From: Marinobacterium stanieri
GTDB taxonomy: Bacteria > Pseudomonadota > Gammaproteobacteria > Pseudomonadales > Balneatricaceae
Direction of reading: 5' to 3'
Length of the DNA stretch: 64,000 nt
NCBI RefSeq assembly: GCF_900155945.1
Contig: NZ_FTMN01000010.1
Location: forward strand, 118,939 to 182,938
In this document: positions 29,732 through 38,877 of the stretch, in pieces
How the letters are laid out: each line of letters starts with the position of its first letter
Position numbering within the stretch: the stretch's first letter is position 1
Notes under the pieces: model-generated
Told to the model about the DNA's origin: nothing
The model's input: the letters and a program-made list of their open reading frames with translations, nothing else
The model's database searches: none
Program-made: the position numbers and the translations under genes

Positions 29732-30403
29732 TTAACCGAGCGCTTTAACCGAGGTTTCGACCCGCAGCAGGTCTACCAGTTCCACACGCAGCTGATCGCC
29801 CGGTTTAACCGGCCCGACTCCCGCCGGTGTACCGGTCAGCACCACATCGCCAGGCTCCAGGGTGAACCACTGGCTGGCATAGCTCAGCAGCTTCAGCACC
29901 GGCGTCAGCATCTGTGCCGAATTACCGTCCTGACGTACCTCACCGTTAACCGTCAAACGGATCTGAACGTCGGCCAGGTCATTTACAGACGCAGGTGAAA
30001 GGAACGCCGACAGCGGGCAGGCGCCATCGAAGCACTTGGATTTTTCCCAGGGCTGTCCCTTCTGCTTCAGACTGTCCTGCACTTCACGCAGGGTCATATC
30101 CAGGCCCAGACCTATACCGGCAATGCCATGCATCGCCTGCTGTTCATTCGCATCCTTCAGGGTTTCGCCAATCAGAATTGCCATCTCGGTTTCAAAGTGC
30201 ACCGCACCCTTACCTTCGGGAACCGTGAAAGCTTCTTCCATCGGCACCACGGAAGTCGCGGGCTTGATAAACAGGATGGGCTCGGTGGGAACGGGGTTGT
30301 TCAGTTCGCGGGCGTGGTCGGCGTAGTTGCGGCCAATGCAGACCACCTTACCCAGCGGCAGGTCCAGCTCATGCTCACCCGCCGCACGATGTTGATAACT
30401 CAT
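29732..30403 (-). CDS. Fumarylacetoacetate hydrolase (FAH) family protein
   Basis: 223 aa, close to the YcgM/acylpyruvase group, single FAH domain. Metal-binding acidic residues appear in VHFETEMA (E-x-E) and GLDMTLR (Asp), and the IGRNYADHARELNN substrate segment is intact. I start it at ATG 30403 because AGGAG sits 8 nt upstream; an in-frame GTG farther up has none. The substrate could be fumarylpyruvate, an acylpyruvate or oxaloacetate (some members decarboxylate it). It lies 44 nt after the MFS gene on the same strand. Confidence 0.85.
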   Translation of the reverse strand: MSYQHRAAGEHELDLPLGKVVCIGRNYADHARELNNPVPTEPILFIKPATSVVPMEEAFTVPEGKGAVHFETEMAILIGETLKDANEQQAMHGIAGIGLGLDMTLREVQDSLKQKGQPWEKSKCFDGACPLSAFLSPASVNDLADVQIRLTVNGEVRQDGNSAQMLTPVLKLLSYASQWFTLEPGDVVLTGTPAGVGPVKPGDQLRVELVDLLRVETSVKALG

Positions 30404-30447
30404 TTTGCAGATCTCCTGACAACCGGTTTTGTCCACAGTTTAACAGA

Positions 30448-31647
30448 TCAGGCCGGGGCAGCCGCCAGGCGCGTCTGCTGTAAACGATAGAGCACCAGGC
30501 TCAATGTCAGCGTACCGGCCAGCACAATCAATGACCCCAGCACCACGCCCTGCCAACCCAGGCGCTCCCAGAAGGGGTGCAGATAAAAACCGCCACAGCT
30601 GGCGCCGGTGTAGTAGAACAGCAGATACAGGGAAGACGCACTCGCGCGTGCATGCCGGGCGTTCTGACTGACCCAGCTGCTGGCACTGGAGTGGGCAAAG
30701 AAGAAGCCGAAGCTGTTCACCAGAAAACCGACAATGATCAACCAAAGCGTATCGGACAGCGTCAACAGCGTGCCGGTCATCAGGATCAGAACCCCCAGCG
30801 CCATACATAATGGCTGCGCCAGCTTCTGCCCCACCTTGCCGGAGATGGCAGAACCAAAGGTGCCCGACAGATAGGTCAGGAACAGCATACCCAGCACACT
30901 GGCCGGCAGGCTGTAGGGAGCCTCGGACAGGACGAAGGTGATGTAGCTGTACTGGTTGATGAAAATGAAGAAGTTAAAGCCACCGATCAGATAGGCCAGC
31001 AGCAGCACGGGATTCCGCAGATGACTGCCCAAGTCCGCCAGCATGCGCCCCGGCTTCAGTGGCTGAGGTCGGAAATGACGTGACTCCGGCAGCAGGAGTG
31101 CAAAGACCACTAGGCAGAACAGGCTCACCAGCGTCATCACCAGGAAGGCGTTGGACCAGCCCAGCCAGTCACCGACAAACCCGCCGATCAAACGTCCGCT
31201 GATACCCCCCAGGCTGTTGCCGCCGATATACAGGCCCACAGCCACCAGCATGGCCTCCCGTTCAAACTCATCGCCCATCCAGGCAATCGCCACCGCCGGC
31301 AGCCCCGCCAGCAGCACGCCCTGTACCGCCCTCAACGCCAGCATGGCGGTGTAATGCTCGATGAAGGAAAGCATCAGCGTTACCAGCGTGGCACCGCCCA
31401 TGGTCAGCAACATGATCCAGCGTCGGCCCAGCGCATCAGACAGCGGCCCCCAGATCAGCAGCGAAAGCCCCAGCGTCAGCGTGGTGACGGTGAAGGTCCA
31501 GCCTGCTTCCAGCGCCGACACCTCAAACGCCTGCGCCAGCATCGGCAGCAGTGGCTGAGTGATATAGACGTTGGCAAAAATCATGAAGGACCCCAGGCAT
31601 AACGCCAGAGTCGCACGCCAGAAGGCGCTGCTGCCGGAAACGATCAT
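30448..31647 (-). CDS. MFS transporter, YnfM-like
   Basis: About 399 aa, 12 transmembrane helices. The loop motif GPLSDALGRRWIM between helices 2 and 3 is the MFS signature. Overall resemblance is to YnfM-type exporters, and as with ynfM/ynfL of E. coli a LysR gene is divergent. I start it at ATG 31647 with AGGA 8 nt upstream, just before the first helix; the longer open frame overlaps the regulator. The substrate is unknown. Confidence 0.87.
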   Translation of the reverse strand: MIVSGSSAFWRATLALCLGSFMIFANVYITQPLLPMLAQAFEVSALEAGWTFTVTTLTLGLSLLIWGPLSDALGRRWIMLLTMGGATLVTLMLSFIEHYTAMLALRAVQGVLLAGLPAVAIAWMGDEFEREAMLVAVGLYIGGNSLGGISGRLIGGFVGDWLGWSNAFLVMTLVSLFCLVVFALLLPESRHFRPQPLKPGRMLADLGSHLRNPVLLLAYLIGGFNFFIFINQYSYITFVLSEAPYSLPASVLGMLFLTYLSGTFGSAISGKVGQKLAQPLCMALGVLILMTGTLLTLSDTLWLIIVGFLVNSFGFFFAHSSASSWVSQNARHARASASSLYLLFYYTGASCGGFYLHPFWERLGWQGVVLGSLIVLAGTLTLSLVLYRLQQTRLAAAPA

Positions 31648-31703
31648 TGAGCTGTCCTGTAGCGAAGTGGACGAAGGATATGGCGGCACAATAGCAGGCG
31701 GAC

Positions 31704-31730
31704 TAAAATCATTTAAATATATAGATTTTA
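31704..31730. promoter_or_regulatory. Inverted repeat in the MFS/LysR intergenic region (candidate operator)
   Basis: Perfect 7-bp arms TAAAATC and GATTTTA separated by 13 nt of A/T, within the 106-bp gap between the divergent start codons. Position and size suit a LysR-type binding site. Not proven. Confidence 0.5.
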
Positions 31731-31753
31731 TGTATTCCATAACGGAAATTGAT

Positions 31754-32638
31754 ATGGACCTACGCAGCCTGAAATACTTCCTGACCGTTGCCGAAACCGG
31801 CGGTTTTACCGCCGCTGCCGAGCAGCTGCATATCGCCCAGCCGGCCATCAGCATGTCGATCCGCAAGCTGGAACAGCAACTGGACCTGCCCCTGTTTGAT
31901 CGTCAGGGGAAGCAGGTACGCCTGACCGACGAAGGCGAAGTATTGCTGCGCCATGCCCGCACCATTGTTCAGGCGGTGTCGGATGCCGAGCGCGACATGC
32001 GTGAACTGCACACACTGGAAGGGGGCGAAGTACGCGTCGGCATTCCCAGTATGCTGGGCTCCTATTACTTTCCGCCCATTCTCATGGCTTTTCGCCACCG
32101 CTACCCCGGCATTCGCCTGGAAGTGGTGGAAGCCGGCACCCGCAAACTGCAGCAGATGATCCATTCCGGTGAGATCGATATGGGCGTCATCGTCACCGAT
32201 GATCCGCCCGACGACCTGGAAACCCACCGCTTCCTCGGCGCCCAGATGGTCGCAATTCTGCCCGCCGACCATGCCCTGGCGGAGGCAGACAGCATCAGTT
32301 ATGACGCCTTTTTTGCCGAAGAACTGGTGCTGTTCAAGGAAGGCTACTTCCATCGTGAAGTGATTGACCAGATCAGCCAGAAAGCCGGCGTGACACCCCG
32401 AATCGGCTTTGAAACCAACCTGATTCCCTTGATCAAACAGATCGTGGCCCACGGCTTCGGTATCACCACCCTGCTGGAGATGGTGGTTGCCGATGATCCG
32501 GCGCTGGTCGCCGTCCCCTTCGCGCCCACGGTCTGGCTTGATCTGTCACTGGCCTGGCGCAAGGGCCATCGACTGTCACGAGCCAACCAGACCTTTGCCG
32601 ACCTGGTACTGGAGCAGGCCGGAAACGGAAACAGATGA
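31754..32638 (+). CDS. LysR-family transcriptional regulator
   Basis: 294 aa from ATG 31754 (MDLRSLKYFLTVAETGGF..); the longer frame upstream runs across the divergent promoter region. N-terminal winged helix-turn-helix (FTAAAEQLHIAQPAISMSIRKLEQQL) and C-terminal periplasmic-binding-like effector domain. Probably controls the divergent MFS gene and itself through the 31704-31730 repeat. Confidence 0.93.
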   Translation: MDLRSLKYFLTVAETGGFTAAAEQLHIAQPAISMSIRKLEQQLDLPLFDRQGKQVRLTDEGEVLLRHARTIVQAVSDAERDMRELHTLEGGEVRVGIPSMLGSYYFPPILMAFRHRYPGIRLEVVEAGTRKLQQMIHSGEIDMGVIVTDDPPDDLETHRFLGAQMVAILPADHALAEADSISYDAFFAEELVLFKEGYFHREVIDQISQKAGVTPRIGFETNLIPLIKQIVAHGFGITTLLEMVVADDPALVAVPFAPTVWLDLSLAWRKGHRLSRANQTFADLVLEQAGNGNR

Positions 32639-32722
32639 CGCCGAGGAGCGAGCGGATTATGCTTGCCGTCCCCATAGCGGCCGAGCAGGCTGCCAATAGC
32701 GACAGATTGATAAGGAGAGCCC

Positions 32723-33004
32723 ATGCTCAGCACCAACACCTATTTCGACGGCAAGGTCGTATCCATAGCATTTGAAACACCGGAAGGTCCGGCCACCTCT
32801 GGCGTCATGATGCCGGGCGAATTCACCTTCGGCACCAGCCAGAACGAGCGCATGATCGTGACCGCCGGCCAGCTGACCGTGCGCCTGCCGGGCAGCGACG
32901 AGTGGACCGAATTCCCCGCCGGCACCGAGTTCAACATCACCGCCGGTGACTCCTTCGACGCCCGAATCGAAACACCGACCGCTTACCTCTGCTACTACAG
33001 CTGA
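32723..33004 (+). CDS. ppnP: Pyrimidine/purine nucleoside phosphorylase PpnP (DUF1255)
   Basis: 93 aa cupin-fold enzyme that phosphorolyses several nucleosides to base and ribose-1-phosphate. Typical features: TYFDGKVVSIAF near the start, GVMMPGEFTFGT, a VTAGQLTVRLPG turn and a CYYS ending. Good AAGGAG ribosome-binding site. Followed by its own terminator. Confidence 0.93.
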   Translation: MLSTNTYFDGKVVSIAFETPEGPATSGVMMPGEFTFGTSQNERMIVTAGQLTVRLPGSDEWTEFPAGTEFNITAGDSFDARIETPTAYLCYYS

Positions 33005-33013
33005 TCGCGGTAC

Positions 33014-33049
33014 CGCTGCCGGGCTGACTGGTCCCGGCAGCGTTTCCCT
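33014..33049 (+). terminator. Terminator after ppnP
   Basis: 10-bp perfect stem CGCTGCCGGG / CCCGGCAGCG, 9-nt loop, followed by TTTCCCTT, right after the ppnP stop. Confidence 0.75.
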
Positions 33050-33199
33050 TCAGTCCGGCTCAAGTTGAGCTGAATAATTTTCCGCACCGCATCTTGCCCT
33101 GCCACAAAAAAACCTTCGACCTTGTGCTATACTTGCGCCTCAATTTTTCCCTTGGCTGGACGAATTTCCACCGCCCAGCTGCAGCATGAGTCGCAGAAG

Positions 33200-34432
33200 A
33201 TGAGCAAAACTACTTCTCTGGATAAGAGCAAGATCAAGATTCTGTTGCTGGAAGGCGTGCACCAGTCCGCGATCGACACGCTGAACGCGCAGGGCTACAC
33301 CAACATCGAATTCCACACCGGTTCCCTGCCGGAAGAGGAACTGATCGAAAAAGTTCGTGACGTCCACTTCATCGGCATCCGTTCCCGCACCCAGCTGACC
33401 CGTCAGGTGTTTGAAGCAGCAGAGAAGCTGGTCGCTGTCGGCTGTTTCTGCATCGGCACCAACCAGGTGGACCTGCGAGCGGCAACCGAAAGCGGTATCG
33501 CGGTATTCAATGCGCCCTACTCCAACACCCGTTCCGTAGCCGAACTGGTACTGGCAGAAGCGATTATCCTGCTGCGCGGCGTCGCGGAAAAGAATGCCAA
33601 GGCTCATCGTGGTGAGTGGCAGAAGAGCGCCAAGAACTCCTACGAGATCCGCGGCAAGAAGCTGGGTATCGTCGGCTACGGCAGCATCGGCTCCCAGCTG
33701 AGCGTACTGGCCGAAGGTCTGGGCATGGATGTCTACTTCTACGACGTCATCACCAAACTGCCGCTGGGCAACGCCAAGCAGGTCAGCTCCCTGCCGGAAC
33801 TGCTGGGCATGTGTGACATCATCACCCTGCACGTACCGGAAACGGCTGCGACCAAGGATATGATGGCCAAGACCCAGTTCGAACAGATCAAGCAGGACGC
33901 CATCTTCATCAACGCCGCCCGTGGTACCGTTGTCGACATCGACGCCCTGTGCGACGCGCTGAAAGCCGGCAAACTGCTGGGCGCTGCCATCGACGTATTC
34001 CCGGTCGAGCCGCGCAGCAACAACGACGAATTCATCAGCCCGCTGCGTGAATTCGACAATGTCATCCTGACCCCGCATGTGGGCGGCTCCACCATGGAAG
34101 CCCAGGAAAACATTGGCTACGAAGTGGCCGAGAAGCTGGTCAAGTACAGCGACAACGGTTCTTCCATCACCTCCGTGAACTTCCCGGAAGTGGCGCTGCC
34201 GGAACACCCGAACAAGCACCGTCTGCTGCACGTACACGAGAACATCCCGGGTATCCTTACCCAGATCAACACCGTGTTCTCCGAAAACGGCATCAACGTT
34301 TCCGGTCAGTACCTGCAGACCAACGATACCGTTGGCTACGTGGTGGTCGATGTCGACGCCGACTGCTCCAAGCTGGCACTGGACAAACTGCAGCAGATCA
34401 CCGGCACCATCCGCTGCCGCCGTCTGTTCTGA
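33200..34432 (+). CDS. serA: D-3-phosphoglycerate dehydrogenase
   Basis: First step of serine synthesis: oxidises 3-phosphoglycerate with NAD. I start it at ATG 33200, which gives 410 aa, the length of E. coli SerA; the frame extends farther but without a suitable start. NAD-binding GYGSIGSQLSVLAEGLG, catalytic Arg in INAARGTVVD, Glu in VFPVEP and His in TPHVGGST are all present. The C-terminal ACT domain (LHVHENIPGILTQIN) is the serine-feedback site. Confidence 0.97.
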   Translation: MSKTTSLDKSKIKILLLEGVHQSAIDTLNAQGYTNIEFHTGSLPEEELIEKVRDVHFIGIRSRTQLTRQVFEAAEKLVAVGCFCIGTNQVDLRAATESGIAVFNAPYSNTRSVAELVLAEAIILLRGVAEKNAKAHRGEWQKSAKNSYEIRGKKLGIVGYGSIGSQLSVLAEGLGMDVYFYDVITKLPLGNAKQVSSLPELLGMCDIITLHVPETAATKDMMAKTQFEQIKQDAIFINAARGTVVDIDALCDALKAGKLLGAAIDVFPVEPRSNNDEFISPLREFDNVILTPHVGGSTMEAQENIGYEVAEKLVKYSDNGSSITSVNFPEVALPEHPNKHRLLHVHENIPGILTQINTVFSENGINVSGQYLQTNDTVGYVVVDVDADCSKLALDKLQQITGTIRCRRLF

Positions 34433-34459
34433 TCGCTTTTTGCCAGATTGATTGACCCG

Positions 34460-34494
34460 AAAAGGGGCAGCCGCAAGGTTGCCCCTTTTCTGTT
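34460..34494. terminator. Terminator after serA
   Basis: 10-bp perfect stem AAAAGGGGCA / TGCCCCTTTT, 10-nt loop. With A-rich and T-rich flanks it serves serA and can serve the convergent hydrolase gene too. Confidence 0.88.
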
Positions 34495-34507
34495 TCAGCG
34501 GCCTGTC

Positions 34508-35527
34508 TTAACTGCCAACCGCCATGGGAAACCCTGCATTGCAGCGGCGCAGGCGCGCGCTGATGCGATCAAACACCTCCTGACGCCAGGGCTCAGCTTC
34601 ATTCACCAGATGGTGGCGTGCGGCCGTCAGCCGCTCGATGCTGGCATTGGGCAGCAGGCCAGCCAGCACATCCAGGTTATGTTCCCAGTCCAGTGTGCGA
34701 TCATCAGTCCCCTGAATAATCAGGGCCGAATGGTCCAGGGGAGCAGCGGTTTCAGCCTGTTCAACCCAGTCCAGCATGGCACCGACCCAGCCCACATCGA
34801 CAAAATGTTCCTGCAAGGGGTCCTGATGACGCACAAACTCGGTGAAGCTCGCATCATTGGAGCTTTCCGTTGGCTCGCGATGCACCCGACGAATACACCA
34901 GTGCAGCCAGCGATAGGTGCGCTCGACACGCTGATACTGATAAGGACGAATCAGGGGCGACAGCAGAATCTGGTCCACCATGGGCAGGCCACCTAAGCAT
35001 TGCTGCAGTTGCGCCTTGAGCAGAATGGCACTGCCGGTACTCTGACCGATACCGACCCAGGGCGCCTGAAGGCGATGCTGGTGCCGTTTGAGCAGCCCCG
35101 CCAGCTGCCGGGCATAGGTGTTGAAGCTGTCGATCTGCAGCCGCTGGCCTCCAGACAGGCCATGACCGGACAGATCAAAAATGAGTACATCCCAGTGCTG
35201 CTGCAACAGATGAGTAATCAGGTGTCGAAACAAACCGGCATGATCGGTATAGCCATGTACCAGAATCGCGGTACCACGGCTGTGGGCACGGCTGAAGTGC
35301 TGCACCACCAGCTGGGTATCGCCCAGCAGCTCAACGCCCATGTTGTAGGTCGACATCGCAATCGCTGGCTGCAGGCCATAAAAATCCAGGTACGTCTGAA
35401 GTTCAGTATTGCAGAGTGTCTGAACTCCCGGCATAAAGGAATCCAGTGACTCACGCAGCCGGCAGGGATGAAAATTGGCTGCGGCATGATTATCCGACGC
35501 TATTATTCTTGTTCTGTTCACGGTCAT
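34508..35527 (-). CDS. Alpha/beta hydrolase (lysophospholipase / S33 type)
   Basis: 339 aa. Alpha/beta-hydrolase fold with the oxyanion motif LVHGYTDH, a DLSGHGLSGG turn and nucleophile GIGQSTGS (Ser in G-Q-S-T-G). The family resembles PldB and monoacylglycerol lipases; natural substrate unknown. The first 50 residues lack a clear signal peptide, so it is probably cytoplasmic or membrane-associated. ATG start. Divergent from the MscS-type channel gene. Confidence 0.83.
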   Translation of the reverse strand: MTVNRTRIIASDNHAAANFHPCRLRESLDSFMPGVQTLCNTELQTYLDFYGLQPAIAMSTYNMGVELLGDTQLVVQHFSRAHSRGTAILVHGYTDHAGLFRHLITHLLQQHWDVLIFDLSGHGLSGGQRLQIDSFNTYARQLAGLLKRHQHRLQAPWVGIGQSTGSAILLKAQLQQCLGGLPMVDQILLSPLIRPYQYQRVERTYRWLHWCIRRVHREPTESSNDASFTEFVRHQDPLQEHFVDVGWVGAMLDWVEQAETAAPLDHSALIIQGTDDRTLDWEHNLDVLAGLLPNASIERLTAARHHLVNEAEPWRQEVFDRISARLRRCNAGFPMAVGS

Positions 35528-35590
35528 GCTCCTATGCTCTGTTTACGCTATCCCTATAGTGCCTCCACTCCATGAGCTGATCTTGACAGG

Positions 35591-38500
35591 ATGATGACAA
35601 AACGATTAATCCACCACTGGCTATTGATGCTGAGCATGCTGCTGGCCTGTTCTTTAACTGTAGCCGCTTCCCCGCAGGAAGACATTGCGCAACTCGAACA
35701 GTTGATCGAGCAGCAGGCTGATGCCGAGGGTGAACAGGCGGCACTGCGGGAGCTGTATCAGAAAACACTGAGCGCCCTGAAGAACCGTCAGCAATATCAG
35801 GAAAGAGCCGACACCCTGCAAAAACAGCTGGAGCGGCAGCCGGATGAGCTGAAGCGCCAGCAGCAATTACTGGAACAGGCACGTAACAGCGAGCAGGACA
35901 GAAATTACCGGGATCTAGGCCGTTCCGATCTGGAGCAGGCGATTATCCTCAAGCGCGCCTCGGTACTGGAGCTGGAACAACAGCAACAGGAAAAGGCACA
36001 GCAGATTGAGCTCAACAAACAGAAACAGCTGAGTCTGCGCGAGCAACTGGCGGAGCTGAAACAGTCTTCGCCCAGTTTGCCCCCTGTGCCGCCCGAGCAA
36101 AGCGGCCGCGCTTTCAACGATGCCCGCCTGCAATTGCAGAACGCCCTGCAGGAAAGCAAAAGCAGCCACGTTCGTGCTCTGGAACTGGAATTGCTGGCAC
36201 TGCCGGGCCAGACCGAACTGGCCGAGCTGCAACTGGAGCAGCTGCAACTCCAGCTGAAGCAAGCCAGCCTTGATCTGGAGGCGATGCTCAACCAGCGCAA
36301 ACAGATGCTGCGCGAGGAGCTGGAAACGACACTGAGCAACCTGAAAGAACCGGTCAATGCGGCCCTTCAGCACCCTCAACTGTCGGCGTTGCTGCAGGAT
36401 AATCGCCGCATGAGCAAGGAGGTCAGCGACCTGCTCGAACGCGCCAGCAAAACCCAGCAGCAGCGAACCGCACTGGAGCACAAGCTGGATCTGCTCAGCA
36501 AGGGCTACAAGGTCATTCAGCAGCAACTGGAACTGAAAAGTTACAGCGCCAGCTATGATCTGCGCCGTTTCACCCTTGAGCTTTCACGCCCGGCCGATCT
36601 CAACGCCACCCACCGCGCCCTGAATGAGTTGCGCCTCAGCAGTCTGGAGTTCAGCCGCCTGGGTCAGGCAGGTGCCGATACCCTTGCCGACAGTGATTTG
36701 AGCGAGGTGCAACGGGATTACCATGCCCAGCTGACTCAAAACCAACAGGCACTGCGCAACCAGCTACAGGATGGCCGCCAACAGCTGCTTAGCGAACTGT
36801 CGCAACTGTTGGCCGTGAAGGAGCAGTTCAACGAGCGCCTGCAACAGGCCCGCCACCTGATCAACCGTCAGTTGCTCTGGTTACCGGTATCGCCACCGGT
36901 CTCCTGGCAGTGGCCGGGCGAAATTGCCGCCGGACTGGATCTGTTCAAAACCCAGGTTCAGCAGCTTCGGGCCACACCGATGCTGGCCGAGGATGCCAAC
37001 CTTGGTTCCCTGCTCGGTTTCACGATCCTGCTGCTGATTCTGGCGTTCTTCATTCACCGCTATCAGAAAAACAACCGTCAGCGCTGGCAACAACAGATTG
37101 GCAATGTGGTGCATGACCGCTTTGGCCGCACCCTGAGGCTGTTGCTGTCAGGCGTACTGGTAGCCGCGCCGGTGCCGGCACTACTGCTGCTGTTGCGCAG
37201 CTATAGCCTCAACACCGGGCATCCCAGCCATATGCTGTTCAGCCAGTTGCTGCTGCTCTGGGCCCTGAGCCTGCAATGCTACCTGATGGCACTGCTCTGG
37301 CTGAAAGTGCCCGATGGGCTTTTGTGCGGCCACTTTTCCGTCCCCGCCGTACTGGCAAAGGTGATGCGCCGACAGCTGCACCTGCTGTTCTGGGTATCAC
37401 TGCCTCTGCTGTCCCTGTTGCTGATCACCGATAACTACAACGCCATCGAGCTGCAGAGCGGGCTTGGCCGTTTGCTGTTCCTGGCGCTGGTCGCCAGCCT
37501 GATGCTGTTCTGGCGGGGCTTCTGGAAGGTGAGCCACACCTTTGAGCAACTGACCCAGCAGCGCCACTGGTGGCTCAATGCCCACCTGTGGATCGGCCTG
37601 ATCCTGGCGTTCAACCTGGTCATGTTTGGTCTGGGGCTCTGGGGATACACCCTCACCGCGCTCTTCTTCATGCTGATCCTGCTGGTGGTGATTCTGCAGG
37701 GTGCCGGAACCTTCCTGCTGTTCAAACTGGGGCTGCGCTGGCTGTTGATCGAGGAGCGCCGGCTGGCCTTCAGCCGTGCCCGTACGCGCCGTGCCGAAAT
37801 TCTGGCGGCCCGTGAGAACAAGGAGGAAACCCCACCCTTGAGCGAGGACTACCTGGATCTTCAGGCGATCTCGGACCAGTCCCGTGTGCTGCTTAAAACC
37901 GCCATTGTCGTGTTGCTGGGTACCTCGTTGTGGCTGACACTGGGTGATTTCCTGCCCACCCTGCAGGTACTGGAAAGCGTTCAGCTATGGAGCAGTTTTG
38001 AGGTCAATGGTGACCAGGAAGTCCTCACCCATGTCACCCTGCGTGACCTGGTGGTGGGCGCCCTGATCATTCTGGTCAGCCTGCTGGCGGCCAAGAACCT
38101 GCCCGGCCTGCTGGAACTGCTGGCCCTGCGCCATCTGGACCTGTCACCCGGAACCGGCTATGCCATCACCAGCCTGCTGAAATACTCCCTGATCATGGTC
38201 GGTGTGCTGGTGGCCATCAGCCAGTTTGGTGTGCAGTGGAGCAAGCTGCAGTGGCTGGTAGCGGCCTTGGGTGTGGGGCTGGGCTTTGGCTTGCAGGAGA
38301 TTGTGGCCAACTTCGTGTCCGGCCTGATTATCCTGTTTGAGAAGCCGGTCCGTATCGGCGATACGGTGACGCTGGGCAACGTGACCGGCACCGTGTCGCG
38401 CATTCAGATCCGCGCCACCACCATCACCGACTGGGATCGCAAGGAGGTGATCATTCCCAACAAGACCTTCATCACCGAGCAGCTGATCAACTGGTCGCTC

Positions 38501-38812
38501 AGCGATGCCACCACCCGCGTGGTGATTACCATCGGTGTGGCCTATGGTAGCGATGTCGCCTTGGCCGAGAAGCTGCTGCTACAGGCGGCACAGGCCAACG
38601 AGCGGGTGCTGGATGATCCGGAGCCGGACGCCTACTTCCGCCAGTTTGCCGACAGCACACTGAATATCGATCTGCGCGTCTTTGTCAGCAGTATGGCCGA
38701 CAGAGTGCCGGTTACCGGCGAGTTGAACAAGGCGATCAACGAACTGTTCAACGAACAGGGTATCGAGATCGCCTTCCCGCAGCTGGATGTCCATCTGCAT
38801 CGCGCCAAATAG
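35591..38812 (+). CDS. Large mechanosensitive channel (MscM/MscK-like, MscS family)
   Basis: 1073 aa, close to the size of E. coli MscM (1107) and MscK (1120). Signal peptide to about VAA|SP. A long Gln/Leu/Glu-rich coiled-coil periplasmic domain (about 30-440), then about eleven transmembrane helices, and a C-terminal MscS core: Gly/Ala-rich pore helix (AALGVGLGFGLQEIVANFVSG), then FEKPVRIGDTVTLGNVTGTV beta domain. It releases solutes on hypo-osmotic shock. The periplasmic domain is typical of the MscK/MscM branch; I cannot say which. Start at ATG 35591 (a second ATG follows at once). Confidence 0.9.
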   Translation: MMTKRLIHHWLLMLSMLLACSLTVAASPQEDIAQLEQLIEQQADAEGEQAALRELYQKTLSALKNRQQYQERADTLQKQLERQPDELKRQQQLLEQARNSEQDRNYRDLGRSDLEQAIILKRASVLELEQQQQEKAQQIELNKQKQLSLREQLAELKQSSPSLPPVPPEQSGRAFNDARLQLQNALQESKSSHVRALELELLALPGQTELAELQLEQLQLQLKQASLDLEAMLNQRKQMLREELETTLSNLKEPVNAALQHPQLSALLQDNRRMSKEVSDLLERASKTQQQRTALEHKLDLLSKGYKVIQQQLELKSYSASYDLRRFTLELSRPADLNATHRALNELRLSSLEFSRLGQAGADTLADSDLSEVQRDYHAQLTQNQQALRNQLQDGRQQLLSELSQLLAVKEQFNERLQQARHLINRQLLWLPVSPPVSWQWPGEIAAGLDLFKTQVQQLRATPMLAEDANLGSLLGFTILLLILAFFIHRYQKNNRQRWQQQIGNVVHDRFGRTLRLLLSGVLVAAPVPALLLLLRSYSLNTGHPSHMLFSQLLLLWALSLQCYLMALLWLKVPDGLLCGHFSVPAVLAKVMRRQLHLLFWVSLPLLSLLLITDNYNAIELQSGLGRLLFLALVASLMLFWRGFWKVSHTFEQLTQQRHWWLNAHLWIGLILAFNLVMFGLGLWGYTLTALFFMLILLVVILQGAGTFLLFKLGLRWLLIEERRLAFSRARTRRAEILAARENKEETPPLSEDYLDLQAISDQSRVLLKTAIVVLLGTSLWLTLGDFLPTLQVLESVQLWSSFEVNGDQEVLTHVTLRDLVVGALIILVSLLAAKNLPGLLELLALRHLDLSPGTGYAITSLLKYSLIMVGVLVAISQFGVQWSKLQWLVAALGVGLGFGLQEIVANFVSGLIILFEKPVRIGDTVTLGNVTGTVSRIQIRATTITDWDRKEVIIPNKTFITEQLINWSLSDATTRVVITIGVAYGSDVALAEKLLLQAAQANERVLDDPEPDAYFRQFADSTLNIDLRVFVSSMADRVPVTGELNKAINELFNEQGIEIAFPQLDVHLHRAK

Positions 38813-38877
38813 ACAATTGCGAGGGATCTATCCAAGCGCATAGAATCGAGCTCCCCTTCCTTACTCGGAGCTGTTGT

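Noticed and set aside
31571..31753. 61-residue N-terminal extension of the LysR protein
   Set aside because: It covers the divergent promoter region and MFS start, and LysR proteins begin with the winged helix, which starts at 31754.
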